NCBI GenBank assembly: GCA_017527495.1
Contig: JAFXPY010000042.1
Location: 1-64,000 of the forward strand
Source: Paludibacteraceae bacterium
GTDB taxonomy: Bacteria; Bacteroidota; Bacteroidia; Bacteroidales; Paludibacteraceae
Length of the DNA: 64,000 nt
Direction of reading: 5' to 3'
The notes under the pieces are model-generated. The model had not been told where the DNA came from and ran no database searches. It worked only from the letters and a program-made list of their open reading frames with translations. The position numbers were made by a program, and so were the translations under genes. Positions 10,671 to 18,360 of this stretch are shown here, in pieces. The stretch's first letter is position 1. Each line of letters starts with the position of its first letter.

Positions 10671-10690
10671 AAAGAACGCTGACGCTATAA

Positions 10691-10920
10691 GAGGCAAGAC
10701 CATTTCATTGTGAGAGTTAAGACTATTTCATTGTGAGAGGCAAGACCGTTTCATTGTGAGAGGTAAGAACGTTGCATTGTGAGAGGCAAGAACGTTGCAT
10801 TGTGAGAGGTAAGACTATTTCATTGTGAGAGGTAAGAACGTTGCATTGTGAGAGGCAAGAACGTTGCGATGTGAGAGGTAAGAACGTTGCAGTGTGAGAG
10901 GTAAGAACGTTGCGATGTAA
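10691..10920. repeat. 23-bp tandem repeat, ten copies
   Basis: Ten head-to-tail copies with no spacers and no indels. A typical unit is GAGGTAAGAACGTTGCATTG followed by TGA. Units differ by point changes at a few positions (GAGGC/GAGGT; AACGTTG/ACTATTT/ACCGTTT; CATTG/CGATG/CAGTG). Because 23 is not a multiple of three, successive units change reading frame, arguing against a coding role for one unit. It directly follows the OmpA gene and precedes its terminator. Confidence 0.95.
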
Positions 10921-10943
10921 GATATTGAAGTTAGACTTTAAAA

Positions 10944-10968
10944 GGTGTTTAAACGCTGTTTAAACACC
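10944..10968 (+). terminator. Rho-independent terminator after the OmpA/LysM gene
   Basis: A perfect 11-bp inverted repeat, GGTGTTTAAAC and GTTTAAACACC, separated by GCT and followed by TTTTT. It lies after the tandem repeat, so the array would be part of the 3' end of the transcript. Confidence 0.85.
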
Positions 10969-11139
10969 TTTTTATAGTTATATTTCAAAAATAATCAATA
11001 GTGTTTTATGCAAATTCGGTATTGCATGCAAAAATGACATAACTTTGATGATATGTGCAAAAAATCGTGATATAAAATACCAACTTTTCTATTTCCTACA
11101 TGACTGATACATATAGCCTTCCCAACCTCATCAGCAGTT

Positions 11140-11310
11140 GCATATTAATAGATATAATCAAGATTACAAAACCAACAACCACGTAGTGGTTGCACATTGT
11201 CAATTAGTCAAATTTATCGCATAGTATTTTAATATGCAACCGCTATCGCGGTTGAAAAGTATAGAATAGCTATAATTTTTCTATTAATATGAAACCGCTA
11301 ACGTGGTTTT
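11140..11310. repeat. Cluster of hairpin repeats (AACCGC-type)
   Basis: Copies at about 11172-11190 (AACCACGTAGTGGTT, then GCACATTG), 11232-11255 (minus orientation, AACCGC stem with GATA loop) and 11281-11308 (minus orientation, AACCAC/GCGGTT stem with GTTA loop). A tail-only remnant TTGCATATTAATAG is at 11139-11152. All share the tail GCATATTAATAG or a close variant. Confidence 0.75.
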
Positions 11311-11416
11311 TTGCCTTTTAATCAGACATAAAAAAGCACCTATAATTTGACACATTAACTACTTGCAAAACTTGAATAAATGACTAAATGGCAAATGATA
11401 AAATATGTAAATGCTC

Positions 11417-12607
11417 TTATTTTATTCCTATGAAATCGCTCAGTGGCCGAATCTTGGCTCGATAAGTGTTTATGCGCTGCTTAATGTTTGGGTGTTTGGG
11501 ATAAGTGCTTGGTGTCGGGTTGAAAGGTACAACGATGTAATAGGCAGCGTGTTCGGGGTGGAAGCCGTGTTTTTCAAGTGTTTCGCGTGACCATATCTGA
11601 AATGACCCTTCTTTGCCTTTCTTGATATGAAAAAGTTGAGCTTCTTCGCCATTGGTGTGCAGCAGAATATATCGCATACGCTCAAAGCCGGGTGTTACTT
11701 GCAGTGAGCCTTCTGATTCTCCGGCGCGCAGGTAACAGATACCTTTTTCTATCATCAGCCGGCGTGTGTCGGGACGTGCATGATTTACGAGTACGGTTAC
11801 TTCTTCGGGGTTCTCTGACATTTTTTTTAACATTCGTTCAGCCGTGTCGGCATCTTCTATCTCTTGTCGGCGACGGATACCGAGCTGCAGGTATTCTTCT
11901 GACTGGTCGATACCTATAAATTTGCGGTTAAGAAGATTGGCAGCAATGCCGGTTGTGCATGAACCGGCGAAAGGGTCGAGGATAGTGTCGCCCTCGTGGG
12001 TGCAGGCGAGGATGATACGATACAAGAGGCGCAAAGGCTTTTGTGTGGGGTGCTTGCCGCAAGTCTTTTCCCACTTGCTTACACTTGGAATTCGCCATAC
12101 ATCAGTCATCTGCGTGCCACCGTTCAACTGTTTCATTGTCTCGTAGTTGAACTTGTGTGTTACTTTTTGGTTCTTACGCGCCCAAATAATTAGTTCTGTG
12201 GAGAAGTTAAAGTATTTGCAAGAAAGATTTGGTGGAGGGTCGGTTTTCTGCCAAGTGATGGTGTTGAGAACCTTGTAGCCGAGTTCTTGCAAGCAACGCA
12301 TTACCACGTGGATGTTATGGTGTGTACCACTAATCCAAATAGTGCCGTTATCTTTGAGTTTCGGTCGGCAAAGTTCCAGCCATCTGCGGTTGAATTCGTA
12401 GATATATTCAGGTGTACCGCCTTTGTCCCACTCACCTTTGTCCACACAAACCTGCTTGCCACTTTGCACACTTATTCCGCCATTACTCAGGAAATACGGT
12501 GGGTCGGCAAAAATAGCATCAATAGAGTTGTCCTCTATCTCTTTCAGCCGTTCCATGCAATCGCCTTGCATGAGGATGAAATCAGAATATGTGGCTGAAG
12601 TAGACAT
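11417..12607 (-). CDS. DpnA-type adenine-specific DNA methyltransferase with extended C-terminus
   Basis: Second methyltransferase of a DpnII-like GATC system, beta-class N6-adenine type. Residues 35-38 are the catalytic DPPY (in DAIFADPPYFLSN) and the SAM-binding DPFAGSCTTGIAA lies near 215, the order expected for beta-class enzymes. At 396 aa it is about 130 residues longer than DpnA (about 268 aa). The extra C-terminal part (from about residue 265) contains an NHARPDTRRLMIEKGICYLR segment and a basic end, of unknown function. It starts right after the endonuclease stop, so the three genes form one operon. Confidence 0.88.
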   Translation of the reverse strand: MSTSATYSDFILMQGDCMERLKEIEDNSIDAIFADPPYFLSNGGISVQSGKQVCVDKGEWDKGGTPEYIYEFNRRWLELCRPKLKDNGTIWISGTHHNIHVVMRCLQELGYKVLNTITWQKTDPPPNLSCKYFNFSTELIIWARKNQKVTHKFNYETMKQLNGGTQMTDVWRIPSVSKWEKTCGKHPTQKPLRLLYRIILACTHEGDTILDPFAGSCTTGIAANLLNRKFIGIDQSEEYLQLGIRRRQEIEDADTAERMLKKMSENPEEVTVLVNHARPDTRRLMIEKGICYLRAGESEGSLQVTPGFERMRYILLHTNGEEAQLFHIKKGKEGSFQIWSRETLEKHGFHPEHAAYYIVVPFNPTPSTYPKHPNIKQRINTYRAKIRPLSDFIGIK

Positions 12608-13441
12608 TTATTTGATGCGCTCTATAAACTCGCTAATAGTTGTCAGATTGTAAATACTTGGTATCGCAGCAAATGCTTCCTCTAATTTATTGCGTGCTGA
12701 GTTCCAGCCGATGCCGTCTGTAATCCAAACAAACTCAAATCCCGAAACTCCATTTACTTTGGGAGCAACATCTGTATATGAACGTGCGACTTCATTCAGT
12801 TTTGAACCGCCGCCGGAATAGAAATTGACTTCTATCAAGTATGTCTTTGCATTTGTTGAAATTACAAAGTCAAATACTTTCTGATCGGCACCAAGCACTG
12901 AAGATATAGCAGGAAATTCATGCGATGAAACTTGCTCACGATAGGCTATTCCTGCATTACTGAAGATACGAGCAACAAGAGTTTCTGTGATGTCTCCACT
13001 TCGGTTTTTGCGTGCATTGGTATCAAGACCTGTTTCTACGCCAAACACGTAGTCCACCAAATCTTTGACATCTTTATTTTTAAGTACTCTGTCAAGCCCT
13101 GTTTCTTCAATAAATTTCATTACTCCATCTACCGATCGAAATAGCGAATGAACAGAGTGCATCGAACCATCGTTGTCAATGTACTTTTTGTCATCTTTCT
13201 TGCGTGTAGCGATGAGGATGTCCATTACTTCAAAAACACGTTTGTCTCTATTCCATAGTGCTTCTACCGCTGCTCGCAAGTCATCTTTACCTATAAGGTA
13301 ATTAAGCGTATTCAGGCTGATTTCTATTTCTGCTACATTCCTTGTAATTTTAGGGAAGTCGCAATAGAAATCAAGAGTAGCATTCGTCTCGCGCAGTTGA
13401 GACATAAACAAGTCAAATTGTTCTTGGGTATGTGCTGCCAT
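12608..13441 (-). CDS. DpnII/MboI-type restriction endonuclease (GATC)
   Basis: Cleaves unmethylated GATC sites; 277 aa against about 288 for R.DpnII. The C-terminal half has family features FDFVISTNAKTYLIEVNFYS and GGGSKLNEVARSY, with the probable nuclease residues Asp and Glu in that segment. The frame opens at 13525, but the ATG at 13441 (MAAHTQEQFD) is preferred because it leaves the dam gene its own end at 13443. It is flanked by both methylases, the standard protective arrangement. Confidence 0.9.
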   Translation of the reverse strand: MAAHTQEQFDLFMSQLRETNATLDFYCDFPKITRNVAEIEISLNTLNYLIGKDDLRAAVEALWNRDKRVFEVMDILIATRKKDDKKYIDNDGSMHSVHSLFRSVDGVMKFIEETGLDRVLKNKDVKDLVDYVFGVETGLDTNARKNRSGDITETLVARIFSNAGIAYREQVSSHEFPAISSVLGADQKVFDFVISTNAKTYLIEVNFYSGGGSKLNEVARSYTDVAPKVNGVSGFEFVWITDGIGWNSARNKLEEAFAAIPSIYNLTTISEFIERIK

Positions 13442-13442
13442 A

Positions 13443-14354
13443 TTACACAATTTTAGATTGTTTCGTCTCTTGATAATTATGCACAAGGATTTCTGTGAGT
13501 TTGCCCCGTTTACTTGCGTTTGCATTCACGTTACGCGATGCCCATACGCGTTCAATATGATACTGCACATACAAGTCGTCAAAGAAACCGTCATGGCAAT
13601 CCGAATTGCTGAGCATAAATTTGTAACCGCTTGCATGTACTTGATCGCAGAAGTCTTTGAGCCGCCGCTGAGCATCATCGTTAAATGCCTCCTTGGTGTA
13701 GTCGTTAAAGCTGCTGGTATTGCTCAGCGGTCGATAAGGCGGATCGAAATAGAACAATGTGTTTCCTTTGGCGTGAGCAAGTGTTTGTTGATAATCGCCT
13801 GTTAGTATTTCTACATTTTGAAGCAACTCACTATCCGCATATATTGTTTTAGGGTCGCAGATGGTTGGATTTACATACTTGCCAAAAGGAACATTAAACA
13901 AGCCTGCCTTATTTACACGAAACAAGCCATTAAAACATGTACGGTTAAGAAAAAAGAATAGTGTGGTATTGCGGATGGAGTCTAATTCTTTGGTGTTGAA
14001 CTCGGCACGCATACGCAGATAGAATTCTTTGCGGACTTCATCTGACTGCAAAGAATAATACTCGTTCTGAATTTTTTGCAAAGAATTGACCAATTCTTTG
14101 GGATTGTCACGAACTATTTTATAGCAAGTAATAAGGTCTGAATTGATGTCATTTATAACAGCAGATACAATATTCGGATGTATCTGCAACATGTAGAAGA
14201 GCATCGCCCCTCCACCCACAAACGGTTCAATGTAAGTGACATATTCCCATCGGTCAAAGTCAGCAGGAAGCAATGCTTCCAACTGTGGAATAACTTGCCC
14301 TTTACCTCCCACCCATTTGATGAAAGGCTTGGCAGCAGATTCTACTGATTTCAT
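13443..14354 (-). CDS. dam: Dam-family adenine DNA methyltransferase (DpnM type)
   Basis: First gene of the restriction-modification operon, 303 aa. An alpha-class N6-adenine methyltransferase for GATC: N-terminal FIKWVGGKGQ, SAM-binding EPFVGGGAMLFY near residue 45, and catalytic FYFDPPYRPLS near 200. It protects host GATC sites from the downstream endonuclease. The first 60 codons are duplicated in diverged form at 16047-16238, pointing to past exchange at this locus. Confidence 0.93.
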   Translation of the reverse strand: MKSVESAAKPFIKWVGGKGQVIPQLEALLPADFDRWEYVTYIEPFVGGGAMLFYMLQIHPNIVSAVINDINSDLITCYKIVRDNPKELVNSLQKIQNEYYSLQSDEVRKEFYLRMRAEFNTKELDSIRNTTLFFFLNRTCFNGLFRVNKAGLFNVPFGKYVNPTICDPKTIYADSELLQNVEILTGDYQQTLAHAKGNTLFYFDPPYRPLSNTSSFNDYTKEAFNDDAQRRLKDFCDQVHASGYKFMLSNSDCHDGFFDDLYVQYHIERVWASRNVNANASKRGKLTEILVHNYQETKQSKIV

Positions 14355-14608
14355 TAAATAGCAGTTTACTGTCTGCTATCTAATCTTATTCTGCTTCTAC
14401 GACCTATATATACACAAAATGCGGGCAAACTTGCTCGCACTGTGGTCGTAGGAAAAGCACCAATAGAAAGACAAGTTGCCCGCAATACTGCGGGTTTGCT
14501 TTTGTTCTTTCTATTTTGCTTATTCTTTGAAATTTCCTACGTTTCAGTGCGAATAGACAAATAGCAAACGCTAATTAATATGTAATGTTTCCGCTATCGC
14601 GGAGTATT
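14355..14608. other. Structured intergenic region upstream of the DpnII operon
   Basis: No gene. Two nested hairpins stand out. The first has outer arms CTACGACC (about 14398) and GGTCGTAG (about 14442) around an inner TGCGGGCA-AACT-TGCTCGCA stem. The second (14464-14511) has outer AGAAAGACAA/TTGTTCTTTCT and inner CCCGCA-ATAC-TGCGGG. The two are roughly inverted copies of each other. A third partial copy (CCTACGTTTCAGTGCGA) is at about 14538. A hairpin repeat (TCCGCTATCGCGGA) lies at 14588-14601. Confidence 0.7.
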
Positions 14609-15355
14609 TTATATCACAAATTCAAATTGTTGTTTTTCTAATTCTTGATTATATTGTTTATCTAATGATTCATAACTCAAAAAATCCACTCTTCTGTTTT
14701 GCAACAGCTCTTTGAAAGCAGCATAACCCATTTTTATAATAAACTCATGATGACGTTTCTCATCGGCAACTATAACCATACGAGCTGAAAAATCTTGCAA
14801 GTCGTTGAATTTTAGCAATGAATTTTGAATATCTGTCGAATGTTCTACCTCAAAGAACGAGTGAGGCATGTGACGGTTATTAAACCAAATAACATCAATG
14901 GTGGAACTACGTTTGACAAGTTGTGGGAATGAGTATTCGGGCAATGCTTGTATTGTTCTCAAATCACCTAATTCCTTCTGATTAAGGAATTGTTTGTGTT
15001 TGTCTTGGTCCGGCACAAAGGTGTCAAGATGTCTCATTTTACCCATTTCAAGTAGCAAACCTTGATAATAAGCATGATTAAAAGTCTTTATTATTTCAGA
15101 ATCTTGGTTGTGTTCATCTTGCACGAGAATGCCATTTTGTTCTAATTCTTTGCGGTGGGATTCAAGTGCATAAAGTCCCGGTTTTATTTTGTATATACCG
15201 GCTGTTTGCTGAACAATTCGGCGGACACTAGCGAAAGGCGTTTTTGTCCGCCATTGGCAGTCGGTAATTTCAAAAATATGTTGATTAATCTGGTTGAGCG
15301 TAGCTATACCACCCAACATATCAATCGTTTCTATTACTGCTTGTGCTTGTGTCAT
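14609..15355 (-). CDS. Winged-helix plus PD-(D/E)XK-like protein, function unknown
   Basis: A 248-aa protein. Residues 1-75 look like a winged helix of the HARE-HTH kind (helices, then KPGLYALESHR). A restriction-like fold is suggested further on: IDVIWFNN with Asp154, then HSFFEVEHSTDIQNSL with Glu169 and Glu171, giving a D...E-x-E arrangement where many nucleases have E-x-K. It overlaps the upstream protease gene by four bases (ATGA type), so the two are translationally coupled. It sits in the restriction-modification island, so a defence role is plausible, but this is inference. Confidence 0.6.
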   Translation of the reverse strand: MTQAQAVIETIDMLGGIATLNQINQHIFEITDCQWRTKTPFASVRRIVQQTAGIYKIKPGLYALESHRKELEQNGILVQDEHNQDSEIIKTFNHAYYQGLLLEMGKMRHLDTFVPDQDKHKQFLNQKELGDLRTIQALPEYSFPQLVKRSSTIDVIWFNNRHMPHSFFEVEHSTDIQNSLLKFNDLQDFSARMVIVADEKRHHEFIIKMGYAAFKELLQNRRVDFLSYESLDKQYNQELEKQQFEFVI

Positions 15356-15795
15356 TCTTGAAATCCTTCTGCAGGCATTCGAAAGAAAAATTGCGTCTTA
15401 TCCTCTTTGGTAGATACACAAAAATCACCTTCCGTAATTACATCCATTCCAATGAGTACATCGTAGTCAAAATCATTATTTTCCTCATCACTCATTACTT
15501 GTAAATTAGCTATTCTATAGCCATTCTGAAAACATAAGTCAATCGTATAAGTATTAACTTCCACGACGCCACCATAAGCGGAAATAGATGCTTTCCCAGT
15601 CGGTTGCAAACCAAGAACTTTGACTATCTCAGGGGAAATAATGGTATTTGTTGCACCTGTGTCCCAAGCGGCATTCTCAATGTGACAATATTTGCGATTA
15701 CCATCTTTATCTTTTACACCTTCGGGCATAACAACAAAACAATCTGTTATGATTGCGTCTGCACGGAAGTCAAACGTCTTCGTCAAAATACTCAT
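15352..15795 (-). CDS. Retropepsin-like aspartic protease
   Basis: A 147-aa protein with the clan AA signature: WDTGATNTIIS with catalytic Asp45, a glycine-rich flap-like SAYGG, and the second hydrophobic-Gly motif VLIGMDVITEGDF near residues 113-125. As in retroviral proteases one monomer supplies one Asp, so a homodimer is expected. No signal peptide or membrane segment is seen, so it should be cytoplasmic. It overlaps the 49-aa gene upstream and the winged-helix gene downstream by four bases each. Its substrate is unknown; partner proteins in the operon are candidates. Confidence 0.8.
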   Translation of the reverse strand: MSILTKTFDFRADAIITDCFVVMPEGVKDKDGNRKYCHIENAAWDTGATNTIISPEIVKVLGLQPTGKASISAYGGVVEVNTYTIDLCFQNGYRIANLQVMSDEENNDFDYDVLIGMDVITEGDFCVSTKEDKTQFFFRMPAEGFQE

Positions 15796-15941
15796 TGCTC
15801 CAGAACTTGTGCTTCAATTATACGGGGTTGACGAACTCGTGTGCTTATAGGACGAAACGAGGTGACACGTGCTACATGGTTTGCAGGCCAAGGCTTAGCC
15901 TCGACCGTCAAAGTAATGTCTGGAAAACGAATATCTTTCAT
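15792..15941 (-). CDS. Small basic protein (49 aa) at the head of the protease operon
   Basis: Starts with ATG at 15941 (MKDIRFPDITLTVEAKPWPA) and stops at 15792, with its TGA overlapping the protease ATG. It is rich in Arg and Pro with no recognised domain. The ATGA overlap and conserved direction make it a likely real gene. It could be a small partner of the protease or of the winged-helix protein. No function can be assigned. Confidence 0.6.
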   Translation of the reverse strand: MKDIRFPDITLTVEAKPWPANHVARVTSFRPISTRVRQPRIIEAQVLEQ

Positions 15942-15961
15942 AATCAATCTTATTTGGATGG

Positions 15962-15969
15962 CAAAAATA
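15962..15969 (-). promoter_or_regulatory. -7 promoter element of the protease operon
   Basis: Reads TATTTTTG on the minus strand, 20 bases before the ATG of the 49-aa gene. It fits TAnnTTTG. No clear -33 box is seen in the AT-rich upstream sequence. Confidence 0.45.
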
Positions 15970-16046
15970 CAAATATTTTTTTATATATGCTAATATTTTT
16001 TAAATATTTCTTTTTATTTTTATGAGTTTCTGCGAGTTTTACCGAT

Positions 16047-16238
16047 TTATGCTGCGATCGCTGACTGAATATTGGAGTGTGTCTGCAACATATAGAAGAG
16101 CATTGCTCCTCCGCCAACGAACGGCTCAATGTAAGTGACATATTCCCATCGGTCAAAGTCAGCTGGAAGCAGTGCTTCCAGCTGGTCAATGAGTTGCGTT
16201 TTTCCGCCAACCCATTTGACGAATGGTTTCGCTTTCAT
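16047..16238 (-). pseudogene. Truncated dam methyltransferase fragment
   Basis: Encodes 63 residues matching the start of the Dam protein at 13443-14354: FVKWVGGKTQ, LEALLPADFDRWEYVTYIEP, EPFVGGGAMLFYMLQ. It then departs from the family and stops, missing the catalytic DPPY and the rest of the enzyme. Nucleotide similarity to 14160-14354 is high but clearly not perfect, so it is an older or separately acquired paralogue, not a recent copy. Confidence 0.85.
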
Positions 16239-16314
16239 TGTTATTTAATTATTGTATCTCTATAAACTAAACGTTAAGCAAATGCCTTTCAGTTTAATAT
16301 GTTATGTATTTTAT

Positions 16315-16362
16315 ATATTTGCGATTGACTGCCCATATTGTTGAGAAATCAATCGCAAATAT
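16315..16362. terminator. Inverted repeat, terminator-like
   Basis: A 14-bp inverted repeat, ATATTTGCGATTGA and TCAATCGCAAATAT, with a 20-base loop, followed on the plus strand by TTTATTTTTTTTTT. It lies just past the end of the minus-strand lipoprotein gene at 16390, although the T-tract is on the opposite strand. It may end transcripts from either side. Confidence 0.5.
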
Positions 16363-16389
16363 TTATTTTTTTTTCGATTAGATTATTAA

Positions 16390-16881
16390 TTACTCTGTTA
16401 TCTTAGTGAATATCATACCTTCTTCAAGTACTATTTTCCCATCAGAAACACTAAATTCACGCCATGTCATTGATGAACTTGAAATATCTGTAATCAGATA
16501 TTCACCACTAAAATAGTCGCCTCCACCAAATATGTATATAAAGATTCCATGTGTTTTTTCTAAAACACTTTCATCATTAAATACCGGCTCTAAATAATAT
16601 TGAAGAGGCGATGAAAGATGACCATCTTCATTAATAGTCAAATATCCGCCGCCGAATTCACTATAACTTGTTCGGTCAATCATAAAGACATATCCATTAT
16701 AGCCATGGCTTGAACCGTCTGATTCAATCCAAGTGGTTACTTCCCAGTCTCCATCAATATAGCGTTGGATAGTTTCAATATCGGGATAACCTTTTGATGA
16801 TACTTCATCTTTATCCTTACAACCTGAAAAACCAAGAGCGAAAAACAACACTAAAATTAAAGGTAATAAAAACTTTTTCAT
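16390..16881 (-). CDS. Putative lipoprotein, unknown function
   Basis: A 163-aa protein with a lipoprotein signal peptide (hydrophobic run, then GFSGC, the lipid-attachment Cys near residue 20). The mature part is acidic and beta-rich with GDWEVTTWIESDG and a final KIVLEEGMIFTKI, reminiscent of small lipocalin-like lipoproteins of Bacteroidota. I cannot name a family with confidence. It is expected at the inner face of the outer membrane or on the surface. Confidence 0.6.
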   Translation of the reverse strand: MKKFLLPLILVLFFALGFSGCKDKDEVSSKGYPDIETIQRYIDGDWEVTTWIESDGSSHGYNGYVFMIDRTSYSEFGGGYLTINEDGHLSSPLQYYLEPVFNDESVLEKTHGIFIYIFGGGDYFSGEYLITDISSSSMTWREFSVSDGKIVLEEGMIFTKITE

Positions 16882-16944
16882 AAGTAATAAGAGCTGTTAT
16901 ATACCATTGCCACATCGGTTTAAAAGGGTTTATCTTACAAAATT

Positions 16945-17664
16945 TTATCTCACGTCCATCACTAAACGAACCGAGCGTAAGTTGCTCTTGCTGTCGTTGG
17001 CAAAACGATACATTGAGTTGTTGAAAAACAATGAATAGGCATTGAATGTTTCGTAGTTATTGGCCGTAGCAGACCAATAGCAACCATTTTGATTGATTCC
17101 TCCGATTTTATCATAAGCAATCAAATCTACTTGAACCATACCCGAAGCAGGAAGGAAAACGGCTCCATTGAGCTGCATTTTACGCCACTGAGCAGCAGTA
17201 TAACCCGTAAGACTCCACTCCACATCAGATGGTTGAGTCCAAACTTCAGGTAAAAGCATCATACCATACACGCCATTGACAGACAGCATCCAGTGTTTGT
17301 ATTTGTCAAGCAAAAATTCCCACTCTGCTTGTGTCAGCATACGCCAATCAGACATATATTCAACAGCTGCAAGAGCATGTGTGTAGTTGAAATAATCAAT
17401 ATACTGACCAAAAAGAGTTTGCAGTTGATCATATTGATTATCGGCAAAGCGATAGCGATAACCATTGTCGGTTACAGTATATTGCAAATTACCTTGCGAG
17501 AAATGTACTTGTTTCCCTGCAAGCGACACCTGAAAAACAGAATTTGCCACTGCATTATTTTTTATTCCCGTGTCGGTACTGACATTTTCGGCGTTTTGAG
17601 CATTATTGCAGGCTGCCAAACACAAGCCTGCAAAAACGATTAGTAGATAAGATATTTTTTTCAT
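16945..17664 (-). CDS. Lipoprotein with FISUMP-like domain
   Basis: A 239-aa protein with a lipobox ending in LCLAAC (Cys near residue 19). The mature part resembles Fibrobacter succinogenes major-paralogue-type domains common in Bacteroidota surface lipoproteins: FSQGNLQYT, WRMLTQAEWEFLL, GCYWSATANN and the closing SVRLVMD. Function is unknown. A -7-like TACTTTTG lies 27 bases upstream (17691-17698). Confidence 0.65.
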   Translation of the reverse strand: MKKISYLLIVFAGLCLAACNNAQNAENVSTDTGIKNNAVANSVFQVSLAGKQVHFSQGNLQYTVTDNGYRYRFADNQYDQLQTLFGQYIDYFNYTHALAAVEYMSDWRMLTQAEWEFLLDKYKHWMLSVNGVYGMMLLPEVWTQPSDVEWSLTGYTAAQWRKMQLNGAVFLPASGMVQVDLIAYDKIGGINQNGCYWSATANNYETFNAYSLFFNNSMYRFANDSKSNLRSVRLVMDVR

Positions 17665-17690
17665 TACCCTAAAAAATTAAATAACCTTTG

Positions 17691-17698
17691 CAAAAGTA
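17691..17698 (-). promoter_or_regulatory. -7 promoter element of the FISUMP-like lipoprotein gene
   Basis: Minus-strand TACTTTTG, a match to TAnnTTTG, 27 bases upstream of the ATG at 17664. Confidence 0.5.
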
Positions 17699-17726
17699 AT
17701 GTATTTTTTTAACAAAACAAAATGTT

Positions 17727-18341
17727 TTAGTCTTTATCAACAAACAATCTGTAAAGATTGCATCCGACAAAATTACCCAATACGATGCAAACATACAGAC
17801 AAGCTACACTGCCAAAATTGGCCAAGGTGAATTCTGCAGGCACCGTGAGATAGTAAAATATGTCGGCTATACAGTGGGGGAAACCACAATGAATAAATAG
17901 TGGCACTGCAAAGATTAATGGTATCCAATTACCTATTTCTTTGCTTTTTCGAGCAAAAGTTACGGCTGTGGTCATCAATATTCCGCACCCTATTGCCAAC
18001 ACACCCTCCTTGACGGCCCCGAGAGAGAGACGCGCTTCAAGCAGCTTTTGCGCAGTGTCTTGCAGAGGCATTGCAGAGCAGCGAGCCATCAGACTGACAA
18101 GCCAACAACCCAATATATTACCCGCCAAAATGACAAGCAACATCAAGATATCTTTTCCGCTCTCTACAAATCCTGCCGTACCTGTGAATAATTTTAGCTT
18201 ATATGACACAACAGTGGCAAGACCAAAGATAAACAGAAACATACCTAAGGTCTTGTCGGCAAGAAAACCGAAACCGGCAATACCGATTGCTACTCCGGCA
18301 AATACTGCAGAACGGAATGTGTTGAACAACTCTTTTTTCAT
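17727..18341 (-). CDS. Formate/nitrite transporter (FNT) family protein
   Basis: A short FNT-family channel for small anions such as formate, nitrite or bicarbonate, 204 aa with about six membrane segments. Family marks are LFTGTAGFVESG near residue 50, GNILGCWLVSL, and FIHCGFPHCIADIFYY, which corresponds to the FNT cGfeHsiaN motif. The ATG at 18341 (MKKELFNTF) is chosen over the frame start at 18371 because the latter overlaps queA. It follows queA by 19 bases in the same direction. Substrate cannot be told from sequence. Confidence 0.78.
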   Translation of the reverse strand: MKKELFNTFRSAVFAGVAIGIAGFGFLADKTLGMFLFIFGLATVVSYKLKLFTGTAGFVESGKDILMLLVILAGNILGCWLVSLMARCSAMPLQDTAQKLLEARLSLGAVKEGVLAIGCGILMTTAVTFARKSKEIGNWIPLIFAVPLFIHCGFPHCIADIFYYLTVPAEFTLANFGSVACLYVCIVLGNFVGCNLYRLFVDKD

Positions 18342-18360
18342 GACGGCAAAGTCAAAGTAA

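Larger units (their letters stand above)
10671..11416. other. Non-coding region: tandem repeat, terminator, hairpin repeats
   Basis: No gene is supported in these 746 bases. In order it holds the 23-bp tandem array (10691-10920), a perfect terminator hairpin (10944-10968), four or five dispersed hairpin repeats between about 11140 and 11310, and a low-complexity TGAATAAATGACTAAATG-like stretch at 11370-11410 before the methylase gene end. Confidence 0.75.

Noticed and set aside
10691..10920. Tandem 23-bp array as a CRISPR array
   Set aside because: Copies are directly head to tail with no spacers.
14398..14511. Paired hairpins as a tRNA or riboswitch
   Set aside because: No cloverleaf, T-loop or known riboswitch core could be matched.
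15352..15795. Retropepsin-like gene as evidence of a retroelement or reverse transcriptase
   Set aside because: No reverse transcriptase, integrase or long terminal repeat is nearby; bacterial clan AA proteases occur alone.
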